Shown: in pieces, positions 8,763 through 15,648 of the stretch | Layout: every line of letters begins with the position of its first letter | Position numbering within the stretch: the first letter of the stretch is position 1 | Source of the DNA: an uncultured Bacillota bacterium | Lineage (GTDB): Bacteria; Bacillota; Dehalobacteriia; UBA7702 | DNA length: 64,000 bases | Reading direction: 5' to 3' | NCBI GenBank assembly: GCA_902796855.1 | Contig: CADBQN010000012.1 | Coordinates: forward strand, 1 to 64,000 | Position numbers and translations under genes: made by a program | The notes under the pieces: model-generated | Seen by the model: the letters and a program-made list of their open reading frames with translations, nothing else | Database searches by the model: none | Told to the model about the DNA's origin: nothing

Positions 8763-9596
8763 TCATTGTCCGTCCACTTCCTCTTTGCGCCGCCGTCCCT
8801 CGTCCAGCAGGGCGGCGAGACCGTCGCGGTCTTCCGCCCGCAGCGCGGCACGGTAGCGTTCCATCTGCTCCATAAAGGCGTCCAGCTCCGTAAGGAGACA
8901 GTCGCGGTTATCGAGAAAGAGCTCCGCCCACATATCCGGGTTCAGCCAGGCAACGCGGGTCATATCCTTGTAGCTTCCGGCGGAAAAGCCCTTGTGGCCC
9001 CGGGCGGCGGGGCTCTTGATATAAGCGTTGGAGACGACGTGAGCCATCTGGGAGGTGAAAGCGATCATCGCGTCGTGGGACGCGGCGTCGGTCACCGAGA
9101 CCCGGCCGAACCCGGCGGGGGCCAGCAGCGTCTTCACCCGGTCCAGCAGGCGGATGTCGTCAAAATCCGGCGGCACCAGCACCATCGGCGCGCCGCGGAA
9201 GAGATCGGCCCGGGCGTGCTTGAAACCGGCGTGATGGGTGCCGGCCATGGGGTGGCCGCCGACGAAAGTAAAGCCATACGCCTCCGCCAGGGGAAAGGCC
9301 TCCCCGCAGACGGCCCGTTTCGTGCCGCAGCAGTCGACGACCACGGGCTTTGGACCGAACCGGGGCGCCGTCTTTTTCAGGTAGTCCACGGCGGCGGCGG
9401 GGCAGACGGCGATGAGGACGAGGTCGCACCCGGCGACGTTCTCTTCATCCAAAACGCCGTCGATGCCGCCGCTGAGCAGGGCGAAATCGAGCATTTCTTT
9501 GTCGATGTCAAAAGCCAGCACCTTCGCTCCCGCCGCCTTGTAGGCCAGGGCGAAGGAACCGCCGATGAGACCGATGCCGACGATACCGATGTTCAT
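8763..9596 (-). CDS. tyrA: Prephenate dehydrogenase
   Basis: 277-residue NAD(P)-dependent enzyme committing prephenate to tyrosine. The Rossmann motif [13 protein letters not shown] is at the N-terminus, the catalytic His region is [12 protein letters not shown], and the helical C-terminal domain includes [15 protein letters not shown] and the SYKDMTRVA segment. No ACT domain is attached. The start overlaps the aroF stop by four bases. It belongs to the aro operon. Confidence 0.95.
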   Translation of the reverse strand: MNIGIVGIGLIGGSFALAYKAAGAKVLAFDIDKEMLDFALLSGGIDGVLDEENVAGCDLVLIAVCPAAAVDYLKKTAPRFGPKPVVVDCCGTKRAVCGEAFPLAEAYGFTFVGGHPMAGTHHAGFKHARADLFRGAPMVLVPPDFDDIRLLDRVKTLLAPAGFGRVSVTDAASHDAMIAFTSQMAHVVSNAYIKSPAARGHKGFSAGSYKDMTRVAWLNPDMWAELFLDNRDCLLTELDAFMEQMERYRAALRAEDRDGLAALLDEGRRRKEEVDGQ

Positions 9597-10597
9597 TGGT
9601 TCACGACCCCCCTGACGACGGCGACGTCCCTGGCGAGGGCGTCATATTCCTCGGGACGCAGCGACTGGGCGCCGTCACAGAGGGCGTGGAGCGGGTCGTT
9701 GTGCACCTCGATGATGAGGCCGTCGGAGCCGCAGGCCGCCGCCGCCAGCGCCATGGGACGGACGAGACGGGCGATGCCCGTGGCGTGGCTGGGGTCGACG
9801 ATGACCGGCAGATGGGTCAGCTCGTGGAGCATCGGCACGGCGGCGAGATCCAGCGTGTTGCGGGTGTAGTCGTCAAAGGTGCGGATGCCCCGTTCGCAGA
9901 GAATGACCTGCTCGTTGCCGCCGGCCATGATGTATTCGGCGCTCATCAGCAGTTCTTTCAGGGTGTTGGCGAGGCCCCGCTTGAGGAGGATCGGCTTGCG
10001 GATCTTCCCCAGTTCCCGGAGGAGGTCAAAGTTCTGCATGTTCCTGGCGCCGACCTGGATGACGTCGACGTCCTCAAAAAGGGGCAGATGGCTGACGCTC
10101 ATGATCTCGGTGACGATGGGCAGGCCGGTCTCGGCCCGGGCCAGTTTCAGGAGCTCGATACCGGTGGCCTTGAGGCCCTGGAAGTCGTAAGGCGACGTCC
10201 GCGGCTTGAAAGCGCCGCCCCGCATCATGTCGGCGCCGGAGGCCTTGACGGCCTTGGCCACGGCGACGATCTGTTCCTCGGACTCCACCGAGCAGGGCCC
10301 GGCGATCATCGCGAAATGGCCGCCGCCGACTTTGACGCCGCCGACCTCGACGACGGTATCTTCGGGATGGAACTTGCGGTTGCAGCACTTAAAGGACTCC
10401 GAGACCCGCTTCACCGAATCGACGATGCCCAGGGAGCCGATGAGCTCCATATCGACGTTGCTGACGTCGCCGATGAGGCCGAGGACGGTCTGGAACTCCC
10501 CTTCGGAAACGTGGATGCCGAGGCCCTGTTCCTTCAGCCAGTCGACGAGCTGATCTCTCTTTTCGCGCTGTACTCCGTTTTTCAAAATGACGATCAT
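9593..10597 (-). CDS. aroF: 3-Deoxy-7-phosphoheptulonate (DAHP) synthase, type I-beta with N-terminal regulatory domain
   Basis: 334 residues, the first committed step of the shikimate pathway. An N-terminal ferredoxin-like regulatory domain (about residues 1-70) precedes the catalytic barrel. Barrel motifs include [49 protein letters not shown] and DPSHATG. The ATG at 10597 follows GGAGGTG. The frame is open further upstream but runs through the attenuator, so a longer protein is rejected. It is the first structural gene of the operon. aroA and aroB are not in this operon. Confidence 0.96.
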   Translation of the reverse strand: MIVILKNGVQREKRDQLVDWLKEQGLGIHVSEGEFQTVLGLIGDVSNVDMELIGSLGIVDSVKRVSESFKCCNRKFHPEDTVVEVGGVKVGGGHFAMIAGPCSVESEEQIVAVAKAVKASGADMMRGGAFKPRTSPYDFQGLKATGIELLKLARAETGLPIVTEIMSVSHLPLFEDVDVIQVGARNMQNFDLLRELGKIRKPILLKRGLANTLKELLMSAEYIMAGGNEQVILCERGIRTFDDYTRNTLDLAAVPMLHELTHLPVIVDPSHATGIARLVRPMALAAAACGSDGLIIEVHNDPLHALCDGAQSLRPEEYDALARDVAVVRGVVNQ

Positions 10598-10673
10598 GCT
10601 ATCGCACCTCCGTAGAAAATGGTAAAGGGTGAAAAACAAACAAATCGGTTCGCGGCGACAAATGCCGCCTATG

Positions 10674-10706
10674 AAAAAACGGCACAAGTTACAGTAACTT
10701 GTGCCG
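10674..10706 (-). terminator. Attenuator terminator in the aro operon leader
   Basis: Perfect 13-bp inverted repeat (cggcacaagttac / gtaacttgtgccg, 10680-10706) followed on the minus strand by TTTTTT. It lies between the leader peptide and aroF. Its 5' arm (10694-10703) can instead pair with 10738-10747 (GTAATTTGTG against CACAAGTTAC, ten pairs including one G-U). That would be the antiterminator. Confidence 0.9.
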
Positions 10707-10736
10707 CAATCATCATTTCTGACTCTTATTTCCGCA

Positions 10737-10811
10737 TCACAAATTACCCTTACCAAGACGTGTGGTAAAGTAATAATCATACAGGCTGTCAAAAATAAGA
10801 GTACGTGTCAT
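10737..10811 (-). CDS. Aromatic leader peptide for attenuation of the aro operon
   Basis: 24-codon open frame, too short for usual gene calling: start at 10811, stop TGA at 10737-10739. Residues 11-15 read Tyr-Asp-Tyr-Tyr-Phe and residue 7 is Phe, giving five aromatic codons in 24. A GAGGA ribosome site precedes it and a perfect sigma-A promoter lies about 35 bp upstream. The stop codon sits inside the antiterminator strand (10738-10747). A ribosome finishing the peptide would block antitermination, whereas one stalled at the Tyr/Phe codons would leave it free. This is the logic of trp/phe-type ribosome-mediated attenuation; the mechanism is inferred from sequence. Confidence 0.85.
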   Translation of the reverse strand: MTRTLIFDSLYDYYFTTRLGKGNL

Positions 10812-10845
10812 CAGATGTTCCTCATCCGCTCAGAATTTTCATATT

Positions 10846-10874
10846 ATTATAGTCGATTCTGCCGATGTTGTCAA
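10846..10874 (-). promoter_or_regulatory. Consensus sigma-A promoter of the aro operon
   Basis: Minus strand: TTGACA (10869-10874), 17-bp spacer, TATAAT (10846-10851). Both hexamers match consensus exactly. Predicted start is near 10839, 28 nt before the leader peptide. Confidence 0.92.
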
Positions 10875-10953
10875 TAGGTTTTTTCCCGGAAACGTGAAAT
10901 ATTTTCCAAACGGTTCGGCGCGCCGCGAAACAGAACGGGTTTAAACAGGTACT

Positions 10954-11613
10954 TTATTGTGACACACGCTTTTTCCGCCTGTCGACGGAGGCGATCATAT
11001 CGCCGATCTCGCCGATGTCTCCGCAGGTGCCGTCGGCGCCGACGGTGAAGCAGAAATCCGAGGTAACGGGATTGCCGCCGATGATGACTTTCACCGAGGA
11101 ACGGAGGTTTTCGGCTTCGAGGGCGTCGAGAATACTGCCGATTTCATTGATGGTCGTCGTCAGCATCGCCGAGATGGCGACGTATTCCGGGCGGCAGCGC
11201 TTGACGGCGGCGACAAAATCCTCGGGGTAGACATCGATGCCGAGGTCGACGACATTCCAGCCGAGGCTCGTCAGCGTCATCGCCACAAGGTTTTTGCCGA
11301 TATCGTGGAGATCCCCGGCGACGGTGCCGATGACCACGGTGCCGCGCTTTCCCGCCTCACCGTCGCTCAAACAGGGTTCCAGGACATGGAGCCCGGCGTG
11401 GACAGCCCGGGATATAATGATGACATCGGCGATGAACACCTCGTTGTTCCGGAGCTTCTCGCCGATGATGGTGAGAGGCGGCAGCAGCCCTTCGTGAAGG
11501 ATTTTTTTCGGGTCGGTGCCGTTGCTCAGCGCCATTTCCGTCAAAAAACGGACTTTGTTGGCTTCCCCTTTGAGGACCGACTGAACAATCATTTCGATGG
11601 CGTGGTCTTCCAT
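10954..11613 (-). CDS. Corrinoid protein of a methyltransferase system (MtaC/MttC family)
   Basis: 219-residue methyl carrier. A helical cap domain (about residues 1-85) is followed by the cobalamin-binding Rossmann domain. That domain holds the base-off motif GDLHDIGKNLV, whose His is the lower cobalt ligand, plus AISAMLTTT and VIIGGNPVT. It receives a methyl group from a substrate-specific MtxB enzyme and passes it to an MtxA enzyme. Fourteen bp separate it from the PocR/AraC regulator, and mtaB lies upstream in the same direction, so methanol is the likely methyl donor. The ATG at 11613 follows AAAGGAGAAAAC. Confidence 0.9.
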   Translation of the reverse strand: MEDHAIEMIVQSVLKGEANKVRFLTEMALSNGTDPKKILHEGLLPPLTIIGEKLRNNEVFIADVIIISRAVHAGLHVLEPCLSDGEAGKRGTVVIGTVAGDLHDIGKNLVAMTLTSLGWNVVDLGIDVYPEDFVAAVKRCRPEYVAISAMLTTTINEIGSILDALEAENLRSSVKVIIGGNPVTSDFCFTVGADGTCGDIGEIGDMIASVDRRKKRVSQ

Positions 11614-11626
11614 AGCGTTTTCTCCT

Positions 11627-12937
11627 TTATTCCGCCGGGATCTGTTTCTTTTTATAATCCCTGGGGGTAATCCCTTCCGATTTCTTAAACACCCGCGAAA
11701 AATAGCTGACATCCTCAAATCCGGAATCCAGAGCCACTTCACTGATGGAAAGCCCCTGCTTTGCCAGAAGGGACTTGGCGTATTCAATGCGGATGGAGGT
11801 CAGGTACTCGGTGATGGTGCGGCCGAAAGTCTCGCTGAAGATATGGCTCAGATAACTGTCACTGAGGTGGACACTCTCGCCGATGTCGTGAACGGAAATG
11901 CGCTCCTTAAAGTGAGCGCGGATGTATTCCGCCGCGGCGTAGGCCGCCTGGAAATTATCTTTGTTGGCGGCGGCGCGGACTTCCTCGGTGTAGATGCCGA
12001 CCACCTTTTTTGTCCAGTAACAGATTTCCTCGGTGGTCTCCTTTTGATAGAGCTCCTCGTAAAAGCGGCTGTTGAGCCGGGCCATATCCTCCTCGTTCAA
12101 TCCGCCGTCCACCGCCGCCCGGGAGAGGGCGACGAGGAGCTCCACGACGCGGCCTTTGACGTCGGGGACGCTGCCGCCGCTGTGGAGGATGTCGATAAGG
12201 AGGTCGTCGAGGCGGGAACCGACGGTTTCCGCGTCGCCGCCGCGTATTCCTGAAATCAGGGCCCGTTCCTTATCGCGGACAACGCTGTGGCGGCCATCGC
12301 CGCCGACGGGGAAAAAGCCGCGGAGCTTTTTCCTGGCGGCGATGCTGTCGGAGAGAGCCGCCTGATAGGCGGACATGCTTTTCTGCTCCGAAAAAACACT
12401 CCCTTCCTCATTCATGATCTGATTGGCGATAACGAACAGCAGCTCGGAGATGGCCTGCACCTTGTCGCCGGAGAGGTAGTTCAGTTCCAGCGCCGCCTGT
12501 TTCACGGCGCTGAGATCGACATCGAGGCCGTGGACCATCATCGTGATCTCATCGAGGAAATAATCCTCAATCTCCCACATCAGCACCTGCCCGCAGATGA
12601 TGGCGCAGCGGTGATTCTGAATCATGATCGGCACCGCCCAGGCCACAAGACCGGCGTGACAGCGAAAAACATAGGGCTCGCCGTATTTGGCGGCTTCCCG
12701 GTTGGCCCGGGCGTAGGAACGGCAGCATTTGCGCCGGCCGATGGGGTCTTTTTTGATCAGGCGGCAGAAAGCGCAGTCTTTCACCTGGTTTTCCGTGGAA
12801 ACCAGGGTCACGCCGCAGTCGTCGACGAGCTCCGCTTTGAGACCGCTGACAACGGAAAAATAACGGAGCGTTTTTTCCAGGGAGGTCTTCTCATCACCAC
12901 TGTCCAGCCAGGCGGGACGGTATAACACATCTGTCAT
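11627..12937 (-). CDS. AraC-family regulator with PocR sensory domain
   Basis: 436 residues. The N-terminal PocR domain (about residues 15-170) has its characteristic cysteines (KDCAFC, RKCCRSYA, FRCHAGL). In characterised relatives such domains respond to small organic ligands. The C-terminal two helix-turn-helix units of AraC type are at about 335-432 (ISVHDIGESVHLSDSYLSHIF, split here by family convention into two helices, and SEVALDSGFEDVSYFSR). It sits between mtaB and the corrinoid gene, so it most likely controls this methylotrophy operon. The ligand could be methanol or a related compound; that is inference. Confidence 0.9.
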   Translation of the reverse strand: MTDVLYRPAWLDSGDEKTSLEKTLRYFSVVSGLKAELVDDCGVTLVSTENQVKDCAFCRLIKKDPIGRRKCCRSYARANREAAKYGEPYVFRCHAGLVAWAVPIMIQNHRCAIICGQVLMWEIEDYFLDEITMMVHGLDVDLSAVKQAALELNYLSGDKVQAISELLFVIANQIMNEEGSVFSEQKSMSAYQAALSDSIAARKKLRGFFPVGGDGRHSVVRDKERALISGIRGGDAETVGSRLDDLLIDILHSGGSVPDVKGRVVELLVALSRAAVDGGLNEEDMARLNSRFYEELYQKETTEEICYWTKKVVGIYTEEVRAAANKDNFQAAYAAAEYIRAHFKERISVHDIGESVHLSDSYLSHIFSETFGRTITEYLTSIRIEYAKSLLAKQGLSISEVALDSGFEDVSYFSRVFKKSEGITPRDYKKKQIPAE

Positions 12938-12972
12938 CGGAATCCACCTCTTTTCGGCTCCTTTTCTAACCG

Positions 12973-13093
12973 CGTTTAGGAAGGCACGCGAAAGCGCGCC
13001 TTCCTAAACGTATGGAGGGATTTTTGGAGCGGCGCGAAACGCGCCGTGGTTTATGGAAGCGGCTCGGGGAGAGTCTTCCGCACGCGAAGCGTG
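12973..13093. repeat. Three consecutive GC-rich hairpins between mtaB and the regulator gene
   Basis: 12973-13010 has 12-bp arms (cgtttaggaagg / ccttcctaaacg). 13030-13046 has cggcgcg-aaa-cgcgccg. 13081-13093 has cacgc-gaa-gcgtg. None is followed by a U-run on the minus strand, so they are more likely RNA-stability or processing elements than terminators. Confidence 0.6.
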
Positions 13094-13115
13094 TCAGAAA
13101 GCCGGGCCTTTTCAA

Positions 13116-14492
13116 TTACATATCGTACTGTTCGGGAACAAACGCCGCCGTGGTGTTGTTTTTGATCATTTCGGCGGTAAAGGCTTCCTCATCGTCGGTG
13201 ACGGAGAGCATCTGCTGTTCCATGATATCGAGATAGGCGGCGTCGCGGTCGCTGAGCGCGACTTCTTTGGCGGCATAGGCTTTTTTCAGCGCTTCGATGG
13301 CGGCCAGCGCCGCCGTCTTTGTTCTTTGGAAATGGCCTTTTTCGGCGACGATTTTACCGGCGATGTCCACGACGACCTTGGGATCGAGGATATAGGCGTG
13401 GGGATCCAAAGCGGCGTCGGAAGCGACAAAGATTTCCTTCAGCTCCTTCGCCTTCCCCAGTTTTTTGGCGGTGTTCATCATGCGGCAGTCATAAATCAGC
13501 TGTTCGGCGTAAACCGTTGGCGCCATCCCGCCGAGCATGCGTGTATTCTCGACGCTCTCGTTGCTCCACATATCGCACATGGCGCCGACGATGTTGCCGA
13601 CGGTGGAGCTGTGGGCGCAGGCCGAGGTGCGGCCTTCCATGGAGATCGGCGTACCGGTGATGGCCTTAACGTAGACGCCCTCATAGCCGCAGTCCTTGTC
13701 GGGACCGGTGGCGCCGGCTTCCACCGCGGTCATGGTGCGGACGGCGGTCATTACGCGGTCCACGGCGGCAAAGGAACGGGGGATCAGGCCGCGGTTGGCC
13801 AGCACCATGCCGGTGTTGGAAAAGCCGCAGGCGGTGTCGCCGGCGGAAATGGAGCCGGTTTCCTCGGCGATGTTGGTAATGGCTTCCCAGAGAATCCCCA
13901 TATCGCGGCAGCCTACCACACCGAGAGCAAAAAGGATTTTCGGCAGATCGCACATCATCAATGCGTCGTCGTGGAGGTGCTTGCCGCCGATGGACTCAAT
14001 GGCAAGGAAATCCGCGCCGGTCTCACCGGCGCCGCGGAACGTTTCCATCACCGCTTCCCACTGTTTGCCGTGATACATATGTTCCAGGTCGCGTCCCTCA
14101 CGGATATCGACGGGGGTAAGACGGACGACGGTTTTAATGCCGTATTTGGCCTCGTATTCCTTGACGATGTCGACGACGGTTCTGTTGACGTCGATGCCCC
14201 ATTGGGGGTTCATCGTACAGGGGGGAAGGATCTCAATTTCAAAGCCCATGGCCGGAGCGCCGAGCTCCACGGCTTTTTCGCAGGCGCCGGTGGCGATATC
14301 CTTATAGTGCGCCAGCACCTTGGGCATGGTGGCGTCGGAGATGGTCATCATCGGCAGCGTGAAATTCAGCTCGGGGACGACGTCGCCGCCGCCGATGACG
14401 AGGCCGTTTTTGCAGGTGACGGGGTGAAGGGCTTCACCAAAGATCAGCTCGTCAGCGTTTTTGAAGGCCAATTCGTTAAACTCTCTTCTCAT
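13116..14492 (-). CDS. mtaB: Methanol:corrinoid methyltransferase
   Basis: 458 residues, close to the ~460 of MtaB. The enzyme uses zinc to activate methanol and methylates its cognate corrinoid protein. The candidate zinc ligands are Glu in AIESIGGKH, Cys in VVGCRDMG and Cys in GDTACGFSN. The ATG at 14492 follows GAAAGGAG. The next genes are a PocR/AraC regulator and a corrinoid protein, which fits the MtaBC module. No MtaA (methylcobamide:carrier methyltransferase) is in the window. It is preceded by an unusual structured leader. Confidence 0.88.
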   Translation of the reverse strand: MRREFNELAFKNADELIFGEALHPVTCKNGLVIGGGDVVPELNFTLPMMTISDATMPKVLAHYKDIATGACEKAVELGAPAMGFEIEILPPCTMNPQWGIDVNRTVVDIVKEYEAKYGIKTVVRLTPVDIREGRDLEHMYHGKQWEAVMETFRGAGETGADFLAIESIGGKHLHDDALMMCDLPKILFALGVVGCRDMGILWEAITNIAEETGSISAGDTACGFSNTGMVLANRGLIPRSFAAVDRVMTAVRTMTAVEAGATGPDKDCGYEGVYVKAITGTPISMEGRTSACAHSSTVGNIVGAMCDMWSNESVENTRMLGGMAPTVYAEQLIYDCRMMNTAKKLGKAKELKEIFVASDAALDPHAYILDPKVVVDIAGKIVAEKGHFQRTKTAALAAIEALKKAYAAKEVALSDRDAAYLDIMEQQMLSVTDDEEAFTAEMIKNNTTAAFVPEQYDM

Positions 14493-14790
14493 TATAAAAA
14501 ATCTCCTTTCGGCCGCGCGGCCGAAAAACAAGGCGGCGCAGCGCTTTTTGTTTTTTCTCTCTCTTTTCCGTCCGAATCGCGGGAAATTCGCCTCTATGGG
14601 GACTTTTCTTTTTTCCGGAGATATGTTATAATGACGTATCTTCGGAAACAGGGGTACGGGAAAATCCTCCTTTCTGAAGATCGGGTAAAATTTTGCTGCA
14701 ACAAAATTTTACATGGGATAGAAGTTTTTTGGACTCCAAAGAACTTCTATTTTTTTTACCGTTTCCTCATGTTCTAAAAATATTATACCA
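14493..14790 (-). promoter_or_regulatory. Promoter and structured 5' leader of mtaB
   Basis: Minus strand: extended -10 TGGTATAAT (TATAAT at 14782-14787) with no clear -35, then a leader of about 280 nt. It holds hairpin 1 (arms 14718-14726 and 14742-14750, with a further inner helix) and hairpin 2 (11-bp arms 14685-14695 and 14702-14712). A longer-range ATCTTC/GAAGAT pairing and a GC-rich ggccgcgcggcc palindrome lie near the ribosome site. It does not match the cobalamin riboswitch as far as I can see. Confidence 0.5.
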
Positions 14791-14945
14791 GAGGTTTTTG
14801 AAAAAAGCTTGGAGAATCGTTCAAAAAATAGGATTCTTCTATTTATTTGAAAAATTCTTTTAAAGAAAAATCCTAAAAAACCATGATATTTAAAAAAACA
14901 GAATTTCTTCGGCGGAAAAGCTCCCGGCAACGTACACGCCCACGC

Positions 14946-14984
14946 GAAAAACCGCCTTTGGATCTGATACATCCAAAGGCGGTT
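14946..14984 (-). terminator. Intrinsic terminator of cobO
   Basis: 14-bp stem (aaccgcctttggat / atccaaaggcggtt) followed on the minus strand by TTTTTCG. It lies just past the cobO stop. Confidence 0.85.
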
Positions 14985-15002
14985 CTGTCTCATTTTTTTT
15001 CG

Positions 15003-15530
15003 TTAAAACTCGATGCCCTTGCGGAAGGGCGTGCCGTTGTCGTAGGGGTGCTTCACCTTGCCGATCTCCGAAACGTAGGCGGCCAGCTCCGTCAGCTCCG
15101 CCGCCGGTTCCCTGCCGGTGAGAACGACCTCAAGGTCTTCCCGTTTGTTCCGCAGAAACGCGAGGACGCGCTCACGGTCGATCATGTCGTAGTTGTAGGC
15201 CGAGATGATTTCATCAAAGACGATCATCCGGCACTGTTCTTCCTCGGCTTTGGCCACCGCCCGCTCGAACTGACGGGTATAGACCTCCTTGGCCTCGGCT
15301 TTTTCTTCCTCGGTCAGGTTCCAGGAAAAACCGAAGTTCTTCTCGGCGGGGATCACGAAAACACCGTCCAGATGTTCCAGCACGTTGCGCTCCGAGGAGT
15401 GGTTCCCCTTCATCAACTGGGTGAACACGACCTTTCTGCCGGAACCGGCGCAGCGGACGGCGAGCCCCACCGACGCCGTGGTCTTGCCCTTGCCGTTGCC
15501 GGTATAGATGTGGATCAATCCTTTTTCCAC
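15003..15530 (-). CDS. cobO: Cob(I)yrinic acid a,c-diamide adenosyltransferase (CobO/BtuR type)
   Basis: 175 residues. It adenosylates reduced corrinoids from ATP during cobalamin synthesis or salvage. P-loop YTGNGKGKTT is at the N-terminus, followed by GLAVRCAGSGRKV and the Walker B-like MIVFDEIISAYNY, with VVLTGREP near the end. It is a single gene, terminated by its own hairpin, about 120 bp downstream of the P-ATPase gene. A B12 enzyme fits the corrinoid-dependent metabolism seen elsewhere in the window. Confidence 0.94.
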   Translation of the reverse strand: MEKGLIHIYTGNGKGKTTASVGLAVRCAGSGRKVVFTQLMKGNHSSERNVLEHLDGVFVIPAEKNFGFSWNLTEEEKAEAKEVYTRQFERAVAKAEEEQCRMIVFDEIISAYNYDMIDRERVLAFLRNKREDLEVVLTGREPAAELTELAAYVSEIGKVKHPYDNGTPFRKGIEF

Positions 15531-15648
15531 GGATACGTCCTCCTTGTTTCCGAAACTGATTGGTTCATTCTTTCGTTGCCCGCGGGAAAAATCCTGTGTT
15601 TTATCATGCTGTTTTTTGTTGAGTTTTTTGACCTCGCCCCGAAAAACG

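Noticed and set aside
10598-10792. N-terminal extension of aroF through the upstream open frame
   Set aside because: The extension runs through the attenuator hairpin and has no conserved residues. The ATG at 10597 has a GGAGGTG ribosome site and gives the normal type I-beta N-terminus.
10598-10874. T-box riboswitch upstream of the aro operon
   Set aside because: The leader is only about 240 nt, no T-box sequence or specifier-loop arrangement was seen, and the leader-peptide/terminator layout explains the region fully.
14718-14757. Plus-strand intrinsic terminator (hairpin with U8)
   Set aside because: No plus-strand gene ends nearby, since genes from 4901 to 18573 are on the minus strand. 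It is better viewed as part of the mtaB leader, with a possible antisense role.
14493-14780. Cobalamin riboswitch in the mtaB leader
   Set aside because: Stable hairpins are present but I could not find the B12-box-like core. It is therefore reported as an unknown structured leader.
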